Of a stretch of 11,225 nucleotides of DNA, positions 1-6,404 are shown one piece after another. Numbering within the stretch: the first letter of the stretch is position 1; each line of letters opens with the position of its first letter. The notes beneath the pieces are model-generated. The model did not search any database. It was not told where the DNA came from and saw nothing but the letters and a program-made list of their open reading frames with translations. The stretch is from Verrucomicrobiota bacterium (GTDB lineage Bacteria > Verrucomicrobiota > Verrucomicrobiae > Chthoniobacterales > UBA10450): positions 1 through 11,225 of the forward strand of contig VBQB01000115.1 in the NCBI GenBank assembly GCA_005887855.1, given 5' to 3'. The position numbers and the translations under genes were made by a program.

Positions 1-1283
1 TCCTTTTCGTCGCTAAGGTTTTCCAGCGGAAGGACGGCGATGCTTTTTTCCGGTGGTAAACTCGTCGCCACGTTCCGATGCCGGTAGAATGGAAGCCCCA
101 GCGCAAGAGCAAGCACTAACAATACAAGCACCAGAACGGCAGGCGATCGTGTCCAGCGCAGCCATGAAGGCGCGGTTGTGGTGCGCTCCAACTCGCCCTT
201 CAATTCCAGGTTGCGGCGTAGGTGTTTGAGCGCTTGAAGCATTTCGCTGGCGCTCTGGTACCGCTCTCTTCGATCTTTGCGCAGCGTTTTGCTGATGATC
301 TGCTGAAGCTCAGCCGGAGTCTGCCTGATATAACTCGTGAGCGGCGGTGGTTCTTTTTCAAGGATCGAAGACATGACTTCTCTTGGGGTATCGCCGATGA
401 ATGGCGCATGCCCCGTTACCATTTCGTAAAGGACTACGCCCAGACTCCAGATATCGGTACGTTTATCAACCGGCGCGCCGCACGCCTGTTCCGGTGACAT
501 GTACGGAACGGTTCCGAGTATCGAGCCCAGGTTGGTCTCAACCAGCAAGAGCGCTTCGTCTTTCGGCATCGTTGCTGGCGCTTCCTGTTCGGCAAGCTTT
601 GCAATCCCGAAGTCGAGCACTTTCACGTACCCGTCCGGCCGGAGCATCATGTTCCCCGGGTTGATGTCGCGATGAACAATCCCATTTTCATGGGCGGCGG
701 CGAGCGCGCTTGCCACCTGGATCGCAACATCGACAGCTTCACTCAACTCCATTCGCCCGCGTGTCAGACGTTGACGCAGTGTCTCGCCTTCGATCAGTTC
801 ACTGGCAATGTAATGAGTTGAGTGATCCTCACCGATCTCGTAAACTGTCAGGATATTTGGATGATTGAGACCAACCACGGCGCGCGCTTCCTGTTGAAAC
901 CGCTTCAGGCGCTCCGCGTCCCCGGTAAAGCGCGCGGGCAGGAGTTTGAGCGCGGCCTTGCGGCCCGCTGTCATGTCAGTGGCCAGATAGACTTCACCCA
1001 TCCCGCCGGTGCCGATCCGTTCAGAAATTTTGTAGTGGCCAATCGTGCGACCGACGAGCAAATCAGCTTGCCCGTTTTCAATAATCCGCGTCGCAAAGCG
1101 CGCAGCAGGGGTTTCAATGAAGCTGCCTACTCGTTGACGTGAAGCCAGGAGCGTTTCGACTTTACGGCGCAAAAGCTCATCACCTTCGCAGGCGGTATCC
1201 AGGAATGCGCCAATCTGGTCCGGCTCTTGATCGAGCGCTGCACGAAAGATTTCCTCAATCGTTTGAAATCGCGCCGGCGTCAT
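1..1283 (-). CDS. Transmembrane Ser/Thr protein kinase (PknB-like), 3' end outside window
   Basis: Translating the minus strand from the ATG at 1283 gives 427 codons without a stop, running off the window edge. Residues 1-80 form the helical N-terminal segment common to bacterial kinases that travel with ECF sigma factors. The kinase domain follows: glycine loop IGTGGMGEVY from residue 90, ATP-binding Lys113 in AALK, catalytic loop HRDINPGN at 204-211, DFG at 224-226 and a PYMSPEQ activation segment. A hydrophobic stretch at about 382-400 is a single membrane helix. After it begins a periplasmic segment with IAVLPLENLSD, a start often seen before TPR or FlgO-like sensor regions. The protein probably phosphorylates cytoplasmic targets in response to its outer domain. 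The Lys normally two residues after the catalytic Asp is Asn208, which is odd. It lies downstream of the ECF sigma gene, a common genetic pair. The family is certain; substrate and signal are unknown. Confidence 0.93.
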   Translation of the reverse strand, partial: MTPARFQTIEEIFRAALDQEPDQIGAFLDTACEGDELLRRKVETLLASRQRVGSFIETPAARFATRIIENGQADLLVGRTIGHYKISERIGTGGMGEVYLATDMTAGRKAALKLLPARFTGDAERLKRFQQEARAVVGLNHPNILTVYEIGEDHSTHYIASELIEGETLRQRLTRGRMELSEAVDVAIQVASALAAAHENGIVHRDINPGNMMLRPDGYVKVLDFGIAKLAEQEAPATMPKDEALLLVETNLGSILGTVPYMSPEQACGAPVDKRTDIWSLGVVLYEMVTGHAPFIGDTPREVMSSILEKEPPPLTSYIRQTPAELQQIISKTLRKDRRERYQSASEMLQALKHLRRNLELKGELERTTTAPSWLRWTRSPAVLVLVLLVLALALGLPFYRHRNVATSLPPEKSIAVLPLENLSDEK

Positions 1284-1289
1284 ATTCGG

Positions 1290-1355
1290 GAAAATGACGA
1301 AATCCAAATGCCGAATGCCGAAAGAATAATGAAGCCCGAATGACGAATGCATTTG
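1290..1355. repeat. ATGACGAA-family short repeats, left flank of the four-helix-bundle gene
   Basis: The stretch between kinase and four-helix-bundle gene holds repeated short words on the plus strand: AATGACGAAATCC, two nearby ATGCCGA units, and then CCCGAATGACGAATG. The same words occur on the opposite strand at 1812-1858, on the other side of the four-helix-bundle gene, so the two clusters form an imperfect inverted pair. No coding function is seen. Such repeats may be scars of a mobile cassette or simple intergenic repeats; the sequence does not decide. Confidence 0.55.
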
Positions 1356-1394
1356 GCTTCGCGGGGTTTGGATCTTCGCATCGCGGTTAGTCTT

Positions 1395-1840
1395 TTACTT
1401 GTTTCTCCAAATTTTGGAGAACATTAGATGCAGTTCCCTTGCTTCAAGCCAGAGCGTTCCAGCTTGTGGTTTCATTCCGGCATTGCCCGAACGGCGATCC
1501 GAAGGAAATGCTTGGTTTCGCGCGCTTCCTTCCGGCAAGTTCCAATGCTTTTCAGAAATTCCTTTTTGGAAACTGCGTCGTCAGCTTCGACGTAGTTAGC
1601 GCCAACATTAGTGCCGGCGCCAACAAGCTGAGTGATAATTCGAGTGGTTACCGGATTTAGTGGAATCGTCTTCGCGAAATCGATAATTGCTTCGCCAAAT
1701 CGAGCCGTTCGTTCTTCCAAATCGTAAACCCGTTTCGTCTCTGGCTCTTCGCGGACAAGTCCTGCGCCATCATCCCAAAACGAATCGTCGGCCCGCGCAT
1801 CCGGGCCTTCCGATTTCGTCATTCCTTCGTCCTTCGTCAT
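1395..1840 (-). pseudogene. Four-helix-bundle (S23-like) protein gene with C-terminal frameshift
   Basis: The conceptual protein contains the family core, from YDLEERTARFGEAIIDFAK through QLVGAGTNVGANYVEADDAVSKK (split by normal family spacing) to CRKEARETKHFLR. This identifies the TIGR02436-type four-helix bundle related to the 23S rRNA intervening-sequence protein. The frame stops at 1472 after RAMPE. In the next frame translation continues as MKPQAGTLWLEARELHLMF and ends SKIWRNK with a stop at 1395-1397, which is the expected family C-terminus. One missing A near 1475 explains the break, so it is a true pseudogene, a variable allele or an assembly error. The start is uncertain: ATG at 1840 or 1822; the frame also stays open upstream into the sigma gene. 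The family has no firmly known biochemical role. The gene splits the sigma factor from its kinase and is flanked by inverted short repeats, which suggests insertion as a cassette. Confidence 0.8.
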
Positions 1841-1858
1841 TCGAGCTTCGTCATTTCC
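1812..1858. repeat. ATGACGAA-family short repeats, right flank of the four-helix-bundle gene
   Basis: On the plus strand TTCGTCATT occurs three times within 45 bases, interleaved with CTTCGTCC. The reverse complement reads AATGACGAAGCTCGAATG and then GGAATGACGAAATC, close to the left-flank copies at 1290-1355 but in opposite orientation. The cluster begins right at the sigma factor stop codon and overlaps the presumed four-helix-bundle start, so it may set both gene ends. Confidence 0.55.
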
Positions 1859-1859
1859 G

Positions 1860-2438
1860 TCAGTCCACGTTGTGCAATTCCGTATACAGCCATACTTTGG
1901 CGAATTCCCACTCACGCCTCACCGTTACACGTGAAATCTTGAGCACCTCTGCGATCTCGTCATAGTTGAGCCCGCCAAAATATTTGAGCTCGACGACTTG
2001 ACCTTTTCTTGAGTCGAGGCTGACCAGTCTTTCCAGTGCCTCATGTAGATCAACAATTTCCTTGGATTGCTCCGGTGAGACAATTGCTGCTTCGTCCAAC
2101 TCTACCTTGAGCGCGCCGCCGCCGCGCTTTTGGGCTCGATCACTCCTAGCGTAGCTAACCAGGATTTGGCGCATCGCTTGGGCGGCCACAGCGAAGAAGT
2201 GGGCGCGGTTCTGCCAGCGTGGATTGGTTTGGTCGGCCAGGCGCAGATAAGCCTCGTTGACCAGCGCCGTAGTTTGCAGTGTGTGGTCGGGGCGTTGTCC
2301 GCCCATATGACGATGAGCGAGGCGTCGGAGTTCCTCATAGACCAGCGGGGTCAATTCCGCGAGGGCAGCATCGTCCCCGCGACTCCAGTGCGCCAAAAGC
2401 TCGGTCACTCTTTGCCGAGAGACCGAAGGCGCATCCAT
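1860..2438 (-). CDS. ECF-type RNA polymerase sigma factor (Sig-70_X6/TIGR02999-like)
   Basis: This 192-residue protein is an extracytoplasmic-function sigma factor. Sigma region 2 spans roughly residues 30-105, with LRRLAHRHMGGQRPDHTLQT and AHFFAVAAQAMRQILVSYAR as recognisable family stretches. Region 4 spans about 135-188, with VVELKYFGGLNYDEIAEVLK followed by the recognition helix ISRVTVRREWEFAKVWL. There is no membrane segment and no anti-sigma partner next to it. I chose the ATG at 2438 because GAGGAAAAGG lies just upstream; a GTG eight codons earlier also keeps the frame but has its GAGG too close. In this family activity is often tied to a neighbouring Ser/Thr kinase rather than an anti-sigma factor, and such a kinase lies two genes downstream. 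The target promoters are unknown. Confidence 0.92.
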   Translation of the reverse strand: MDAPSVSRQRVTELLAHWSRGDDAALAELTPLVYEELRRLAHRHMGGQRPDHTLQTTALVNEAYLRLADQTNPRWQNRAHFFAVAAQAMRQILVSYARSDRAQKRGGGALKVELDEAAIVSPEQSKEIVDLHEALERLVSLDSRKGQVVELKYFGGLNYDEIAEVLKISRVTVRREWEFAKVWLYTELHNVD

Positions 2439-2615
2439 AACCTTTTCCTCGTATCCTATCACCCTCAGAAGTTTCCTGCACGCGGAAGCTTCTCCCGAAA
2501 AAATCTCAATTCAGATGATCACTTTGATCGAACTTTTTCGTTTATAGCAATGGAAGGGAAAACTACGAAACCAAAAAGAAAGAGATCACCTCAACAACAA
2601 TTAGAAACAAAAAAT
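2439..2615. other. Divergent intergenic region between ECF sigma factor and cupin
   Basis: This 177-bp gap must carry the promoters of both divergent genes. Its right half (about 2540-2640) is strikingly AT-rich compared with the surroundings. On the minus strand TATAAA (plus 2541-2546) could be a -10 for the sigma gene, with a poor TTCGTA 17 bp upstream. I found no convincing -35/-10 pair for the cupin. A short hairpin-like GGAAGCTTCTCC lies near 2485-2496. The regulatory assignment is weak. Confidence 0.3.
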
Positions 2616-3215
2616 ATGAAAACATTATATATAGCAAAATCAATTCACCGCTCGCCTTTGCGGCGTGCTCTGCTTCTCATCGCGCCGGCGCTGGTTATCG
2701 TCGCCGTGTTGACAGCCGTGCCAGCTCGCGCAACTCCCCAGTGCGCCGTGGCAACGGAGTTCATTGTTGGTAGCCCAACTCATGGCGCCCCCTTTCCAAA
2801 TGGCCTGCTCAACTTGATGTGCAACGAGTTTGACCAGTATGGGTGGAACCTCAAGATGATGGTGAAGGGGGACTCCGAACTTTATGTTGTCCGAAACACG
2901 TTCCCAGTCGGGGCTGAGACTGGATGGCACACGCATCCGGGGCCCAGCCTGATCACGGTTATATCTGGAGAGCTCACGGTCTACGAGGCTGACAATCCCA
3001 CCTGTACGCCCACAGTCTACCACGCAGGTGAGACGTTTACCGACATAGGCTGCGGGGACGTACACCTGATACGTAACGAGGGGACGGTTTGCGCGGTAAA
3101 TGTCGTGGTCCAGATCATTCCCGCAGGCCAGCCGCGAAGAAACGACAGGCCGGCCCCAGCTAATTGCCCACCAATTCTTTGTCCTTCACCTTCACCTACG
3201 CCTTGTCCTCAATAA
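2616..3215 (+). CDS. Secreted single-domain cupin protein
   Basis: The 199-residue protein starts with a clear signal peptide: basic MKTLYIAKSIHRSPLRR, a hydrophobic core, and a likely cut after ARA near residue 39. A single cupin barrel follows, with GWHTH (H105, H107) then VISGELTVY as motif 1 and GDVHLIRNEG (H150) as motif 2. These three His could bind a metal; the Glu expected in motif 1 is not at its usual place. The tail is rich in Pro and Cys (PSPSPTPCPQ), which points to an exported, perhaps surface-exposed, protein. The frame stays open upstream to 2130 across the sigma gene, so that part is a shadow. ATG 2550 is an alternative start but would put 22 polar residues before the signal. 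No ribosome site is evident. Being divergent from an ECF sigma factor suggests possible co-regulation. The substrate is unknown. Confidence 0.87.
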   Translation: MKTLYIAKSIHRSPLRRALLLIAPALVIVAVLTAVPARATPQCAVATEFIVGSPTHGAPFPNGLLNLMCNEFDQYGWNLKMMVKGDSELYVVRNTFPVGAETGWHTHPGPSLITVISGELTVYEADNPTCTPTVYHAGETFTDIGCGDVHLIRNEGTVCAVNVVVQIIPAGQPRRNDRPAPANCPPILCPSPSPTPCPQ

Positions 3216-3285
3216 TTGCCCATTCTGAGAACGAGAAAGAGTGAAGCAGCTCGACGGCCGCGGCATTTCAATCCAGTGAGCGCTC

Positions 3286-3708
3286 TTACATTGCGTGGAG
3301 CTCGCGCCGGATAACGAATCCTTCCAAATCGCGAACGTCAATCGGCTCGCCAGTTTTCGGCGAGAGCAGCATATGTTCCTCGGCGTCGTTCACCAAACTT
3401 GCGATCGATTGCCAGACATCTTCTCGGACGCTTGTCCCCATGAACCGAGCGGCCCGCCGGATGCGATTCCAAATTAAACGATCTTCGCATGCGATAACGG
3501 CGAAACCGGGCGGCGGATTCTCTTGGTCGATCTCATCTCCGCGAACCAATTGCGCCGGTAAGCGGCCGCGCGTGTAAAGCGTGAGGAATTGCTCGATCGA
3601 CATTCCGAATTCGTTAGCGATGCGCTGCACTACGCGCCGGCATTCTGAATTGAGATTCCATTCAACCACGCCGTTCTCTTTTTCTACAGTGAAGATGTTG
3701 TTGTTCAT
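3286..3708 (-). CDS. Hypothetical protein, possibly ribbon-helix-helix-like N-terminus
   Basis: I do not recognise this 140-residue cytoplasmic protein. Residues about 10-45 (VVEWNLNSECRRVVQRIANE, then FGMSIEQFLTLY) have a short strand followed by two amphipathic helices, which resembles a ribbon-helix-helix DNA-binding fold. A second helical segment follows around RLIWNRIRRAARFMGTSV, with an acidic C-terminal half. There is no signal peptide or membrane helix. I chose the ATG at 3708 because the frame upstream only opens with TTG and basic residues that look like untranslated sequence. It stands alone, next to tRNA-Asp and a direct repeat, so a link with an integrated element is possible but unproven. 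Composition is similar to its neighbours. Confidence 0.68.
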   Translation of the reverse strand: MNNNIFTVEKENGVVEWNLNSECRRVVQRIANEFGMSIEQFLTLYTRGRLPAQLVRGDEIDQENPPPGFAVIACEDRLIWNRIRRAARFMGTSVREDVWQSIASLVNDAEEHMLLSPKTGEPIDVRDLEGFVIRRELHAM

Positions 3709-3772
3709 GTAACCGTTAAGCGCCCGTTTCTTCCCGCGCGCAAGCACTATTTCCAAGCATCTAGGCAGGCCT

Positions 3773-3791
3773 GTCCTAAAGCCGTCCTAAA
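3773..3791. repeat. Direct repeat GTCCTAAA x2 downstream of tRNA-Asp
   Basis: GTCCTAAA occurs at 3773-3780 and again at 3784-3791, an 11-bp period, about 54 bp beyond the 3' end of tRNA-Asp. A similar tandem repeat with the core GTCCT lies downstream of tRNA-Phe at 11101-11119. Short repeats next to tRNA 3' ends can be integrase arm sites, but no integrase is present here. Confidence 0.4.
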
Positions 3792-3844
3792 CTCGGTTCA
3801 CAAGTGCATTTAAAAACAGGCTTTTTCATAGGTAAAAGCAAATC

Positions 3845-3918
3845 CGGAGCCTACGGGGCTCGAACCCGCAACCTCCGCCGTGACAGGGCGGCGCTCTAAC
3901 CAATTGAGCTAAGGCTCC
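3845..3918 (-). tRNA. tRNA-Asp (GUC)
   Basis: On the minus strand the 74-nt sequence folds as a complete cloverleaf: acceptor GGAGCCT with AGGCTCC, D stem GCTC/GAGC, anticodon stem CCGCC/GGCGG with loop CTGTCAC, a 5-nt variable loop and T arm GCGGG-TTCGAGC-CCCGT. The anticodon is GTC, for Asp. The discriminator base is G, as expected for tRNA-Asp. CCA is not encoded in the DNA. Confidence 0.97.
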
Positions 3919-3928
3919 TAGCGAAAAA

Positions 3929-3957
3929 ACTGTAGCGGCAGCTGTCCCCAGCCGCAA
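3929..3957 (-). promoter_or_regulatory. Likely sigma70 promoter of tRNA-Asp
   Basis: Read on the minus strand, TTGCGG (plus 3952-3957) and TACAGT (plus 3929-3934) are separated by exactly 17 bp and end 10 bp before the tRNA, which would give a leader of a few bases. The -35 hexamer is identical to that of the mpa promoter at 4099. The spacer is GC-rich and partly self-complementary. Confidence 0.5.
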
Positions 3958-4098
3958 GCAACCTGACGTTGCATCCCGCAGTTGCGCGAGAGGAGATGCG
4001 CTTTACATCTGGATGCGAAGAGCGTCGTGTTCCATTTTTTTCTGCAACACAAGATCGGGCTAATGGTTGAACATTTCGTATGTCGGCGTCGTCGAAGA

Positions 4099-4127
4099 TT
4101 GCGGAATGCGCGTGACGACGCTATAAT
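4099..4127 (+). promoter_or_regulatory. Sigma70 promoter of the mpa gene
   Basis: TTGCGG (4099-4104) and a perfect consensus TATAAT (4122-4127) are 17 bp apart. Transcription would start near 4134, leaving a leader of about 28 nt before the ATG at 4162. This is the best promoter match in the window. No operator is visible, which suggests fairly constitutive expression. Confidence 0.7.
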
Positions 4128-4161
4128 CACACTCGGTTCGGCGGATTGACCCAAACCATAA

Positions 4162-5847
4162 ATGAGCGACGAGCGCAGCGAAGGACTTCAGGGCGGGGAA
4201 GGGGAGCCGGGCCCAGGTAATCTCCTCGATTCATTTGATCGTGTGATCGCGTCGTTGCCTCCGGGCGATCCGATTCGGCGCGAACTGCTCGATTTGCGCC
4301 CGGACATTTCCGATCGGGAAGAAGTATTGGTCGAAGCTCGCCGGATGATCGAGAAACTCGAGGAAGTCATTAAAAAGGTGACTTCGCCGGCGAACCGCAT
4401 CGGCACATTTCTCGGTGCCACCTCGCACGATACCGCACACATCGTCGTGGGGGGCGCCGACTATTATTGCAATGTCGATCCGCGCATCCCGCTGGCGAAG
4501 TTGAAAAAGGGCACTCGCGTCCTTGTCAACGAGGCATACGTCATTGTCGGTGATCTCGGATTTGAAACGGCGGGACCTGTGACAAAAATCACCGAAATTC
4601 TGGGCAACGATCGATTGCGTGTCGGCTCGGAGCACGGATTGCAATCGATGGTGCTGCAACGTTCCGCTGATCTTGCGCAGGCAACCTTGAAATCGGGCGA
4701 CGAAGTACGTGTCGATTCAAACTACCGGATGGCGCTCGAGATGCTCTCCAGCACGAAATCGCACGAGCATTATCTGGATAACGTGCCGGAACTGCCATGG
4801 GAAAAAGTCGGCGGTCAGGAGGCGGCCCTCCAGGCGATCAAGGATGCGATCGAGCTTCCGCTTTTGCATGTCGATCTTTTCAAGAAATTTCAGCACGCTA
4901 CGCCGAAAGGTTTCCTCCTCTACGGTCCCCCCGGTTGTGGGAAAACGCTGATCGGAAAAGCGACCGCTTACAACTTGACGAAGCAGCTTCGGGAAAAAAC
5001 GGGCGTCGAGATGCGTGAATATTTCATGCACGTAAAAGGCCCGGAGATTTTGAACATGTGGGTGGGTGAATCGGAAAGGATGGTGCGCGAAATTTTTGCC
5101 ACGGCTTGCGAGAAACGCGGCGAAGGTTTCATGCCTTTCCTTTTTATTGACGAGGCCGAGTCGATTCTCGGCACCCGCCGCGCCTCGCGTTATTCGAACA
5201 TTCTTTCCACGCTCGTGCCGATGTTTTGTTCGGAAATGGACGGAATCGATTCACTTAATGACGTTGTAATTATCCTCGCGTCCAATCGTGCTGACCTGAT
5301 CGACCCTGCCATTTTGCGCCCCGGCCGGATCGATCGAAAAATCAAAGTCAACCGTCCGGACAAGCGGGGTGCGCGTGATATTTATCGCATCTATCTCACC
5401 GACGATCTCCCTTACGATGGCGTGCTCGCGAAGGAAGCCGACGGTATCGGCGCGTCCATCGATCGATTGATCGAACGGTTTGTCGATTGGCAATTTACGC
5501 GACGCGACGAGAACAAGTTTCTCGAGGTGACCCTGCGCAGCGGACGTAAAGAAACGCTGTACCGTGGTGACCTCATCAGCGGTGCGATCATTGCCTCGAT
5601 TGTCGAGCGGGCGAAAGCCATGGCGATTAAACGGGCCATCGCCACCCAGCAGGAGGAAGGAATTCGGGAAACGGATTTACAACTCGCATTCAACGCGGAG
5701 TATGTCGAGAACGACATCTTCCCGACGACCGACATCACCGAGGACTGGCTCAAGCTGATCGATTACGACCCGGAAAACGTCGTCAAGATTGCGCCTGTGA
5801 AGCCGCTTGCAGACGGACGAAGTCGTGCACCATCCGGCATAATCTGA
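4162..5847 (+). CDS. mpa: Mpa/ARC-type proteasomal AAA+ unfoldase
   Basis: The 561-residue protein belongs to the ARC/Mpa family, the hexameric ATPase that pulls Pup-tagged proteins apart. In order: an acidic, flexible residues 1-20; a helical coiled-coil segment at about 50-75 (the Pup-binding region in characterised members); two OB-like barrels at about 80-200; and the AAA domain with Walker A GPPGCGKT (255-262), pore loop WVGES (300-304), Walker B FLFIDE (326-331), sensor ASNRADLID and arginine finger region RPGRIDR (386-392). The C-terminal part holds the family-specific DENKFLEVTLRSGRKETLY and SGAIIASIVERAKAMAIK, which separate it from Cdc48, FtsH and archaeal PAN. It ends in PSGII, without the C-terminal GQYL that lets mycobacterial Mpa dock on and open the 20S core. 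A strong promoter lies upstream; no Shine-Dalgarno is evident. A dop homologue lies downstream beyond a transposase gene. Its protease partner is not in the window. Confidence 0.94.
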   Translation: MSDERSEGLQGGEGEPGPGNLLDSFDRVIASLPPGDPIRRELLDLRPDISDREEVLVEARRMIEKLEEVIKKVTSPANRIGTFLGATSHDTAHIVVGGADYYCNVDPRIPLAKLKKGTRVLVNEAYVIVGDLGFETAGPVTKITEILGNDRLRVGSEHGLQSMVLQRSADLAQATLKSGDEVRVDSNYRMALEMLSSTKSHEHYLDNVPELPWEKVGGQEAALQAIKDAIELPLLHVDLFKKFQHATPKGFLLYGPPGCGKTLIGKATAYNLTKQLREKTGVEMREYFMHVKGPEILNMWVGESERMVREIFATACEKRGEGFMPFLFIDEAESILGTRRASRYSNILSTLVPMFCSEMDGIDSLNDVVIILASNRADLIDPAILRPGRIDRKIKVNRPDKRGARDIYRIYLTDDLPYDGVLAKEADGIGASIDRLIERFVDWQFTRRDENKFLEVTLRSGRKETLYRGDLISGAIIASIVERAKAMAIKRAIATQQEEGIRETDLQLAFNAEYVENDIFPTTDITEDWLKLIDYDPENVVKIAPVKPLADGRSRAPSGII

Positions 5848-5860
5848 TGCTCCTTTGATT

Positions 5861-5883
5861 GTAGGAGAAGCTGCCAGCTTTCC
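5861..5883. repeat. REP-like imperfect hairpin after mpa (left copy)
   Basis: GTAGGAGAAGCTG (5861-5873) is followed after one base by CAGCTTTCC, an imperfect palindrome starting 13 bp after the mpa stop. It matches the 13-base arm of the perfect palindrome at 6337-6363 at 12 of 13 positions. It may also help terminate mpa transcription, though no T-run follows. Confidence 0.65.
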
Positions 5884-5981
5884 GATGATATGGCGAACCA
5901 CCGCGGCTGCCGGAAATTCAATTACCGTGGGAAAAATCAATTATTTACTTTGTAACCCTGTGCGTAAAAGACCGACGCAAG

Positions 5982-6404
5982 GTGTTGGCTAATCCGAAAA
6001 TGTTTCAAGCCATCAAAGCGACAGTCGCGCAGCTTCGGCGATGGCATGTGCTCGCTGCTGTGATCATGCCTGATCATGCACACTTGATCGTTTCGCCGAT
6101 CGAAAACCGCGGGCTTTCCGTCGGCGATTTTTCCACGGGTCTCAAACGAGTGCTGCGAAAAATGCTTGGTTCGCAGCCGTGGGAATGGCAGCGCGGTTGT
6201 TTTGATCGCCTTTTGCGATCCGATGAGAACCTGCACAACAAATGGATTTATGTGCAGGACAATCCGGTGCGGCATGGTTTGGCCGAGAAGGCGGACGATT
6301 GGCCGTACTATCTGGATTTCATCAATGAACCCCGTGGTAGGGGAAGCTGTCAGCTTCCCCTACAGAAAACGGGGCAACAGACGATCGGGGTGGGCGGGCG
6401 ATGA
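5982..6404 (+). CDS. REP-associated tyrosine transposase (RAYT, Y1_Tnp/HUH), 5' end defective or uncertain
   Basis: The product is a small HUH-type nuclease of the IS200/IS605-like RAYT group, which nicks single-stranded DNA at REP hairpins. Visible motifs are the HUH pair in VIMPDHAHLIVSP (H32, H34) and the catalytic Tyr90 in NKWIYVQDNPVRHGL. Homology clearly starts earlier: the same frame from 5889 reads PRLPEIQLPWEKSIIYFVTL and then CVKDRRKVLANPK, but it has no ATG, GTG or TTG before GTG 5982, and a TGA lies at 5886. So the true start was probably lost or shifted. At the 3' end the frame runs through a perfect palindrome and overlaps the dop start by ATGA. REP-like hairpins lie on both sides. 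The gene sits between mpa and dop and probably arrived by transposition. Whether it is still active is doubtful. Confidence 0.82.
   Translation: MLANPKMFQAIKATVAQLRRWHVLAAVIMPDHAHLIVSPIENRGLSVGDFSTGLKRVLRKMLGSQPWEWQRGCFDRLLRSDENLHNKWIYVQDNPVRHGLAEKADDWPYYLDFINEPRGRGSCQLPLQKTGQQTIGVGGR
6330..6374. repeat. Perfect REP palindrome upstream of dop (right copy)
   Basis: GTAGGGGAAGCTG (6337-6349), one T, and its exact reverse complement (6351-6363) make a perfect 27-base palindrome. It is enclosed by an outer pair, CCCCGT (6330-6335) and ACGGGG (6369-6374). The inner arm matches the left REP copy at 5861 in 12 of 13 bases. It lies inside the 3' end of the transposase frame and ends 37 bases before the dop ATG, so a hairpin in the mRNA could affect dop translation or readthrough. 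Confidence 0.85.

Noticed and set aside
1841..1915. Upstream extension of the four-helix-bundle frame into the sigma factor gene
   Set aside because: It overlaps the sigma factor C-terminus and encodes no family sequence.
2130..2615. Upstream part of the long plus-strand frame leading into the cupin
   Set aside because: It is antisense to the well-supported ECF sigma factor, and the signal peptide marks a start at 2616.
2640..3065. Minus-strand frame opposite the cupin
   Set aside because: It mirrors the cupin coding sequence and has no recognisable domain.
3931..3955. REP-like hairpin GCGGC...GCCGC upstream of tRNA-Asp
   Set aside because: It coincides with the spacer of a well-placed tRNA promoter and its arms match the other REP copies poorly.
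3918..4154. Minus-strand 78-codon frame between tRNA-Asp and mpa
   Set aside because: It runs across both promoters, has low-complexity Arg/Ser content and no recognisable feature.
4192..4200. GGE within QGGEGEPG at the ATPase N-terminus, reminiscent of a Pup C-terminus
   Set aside because: It is in frame inside Mpa with no stop after it, so it is not a Pup end; simple Gly/Glu-rich linker is the better reading.
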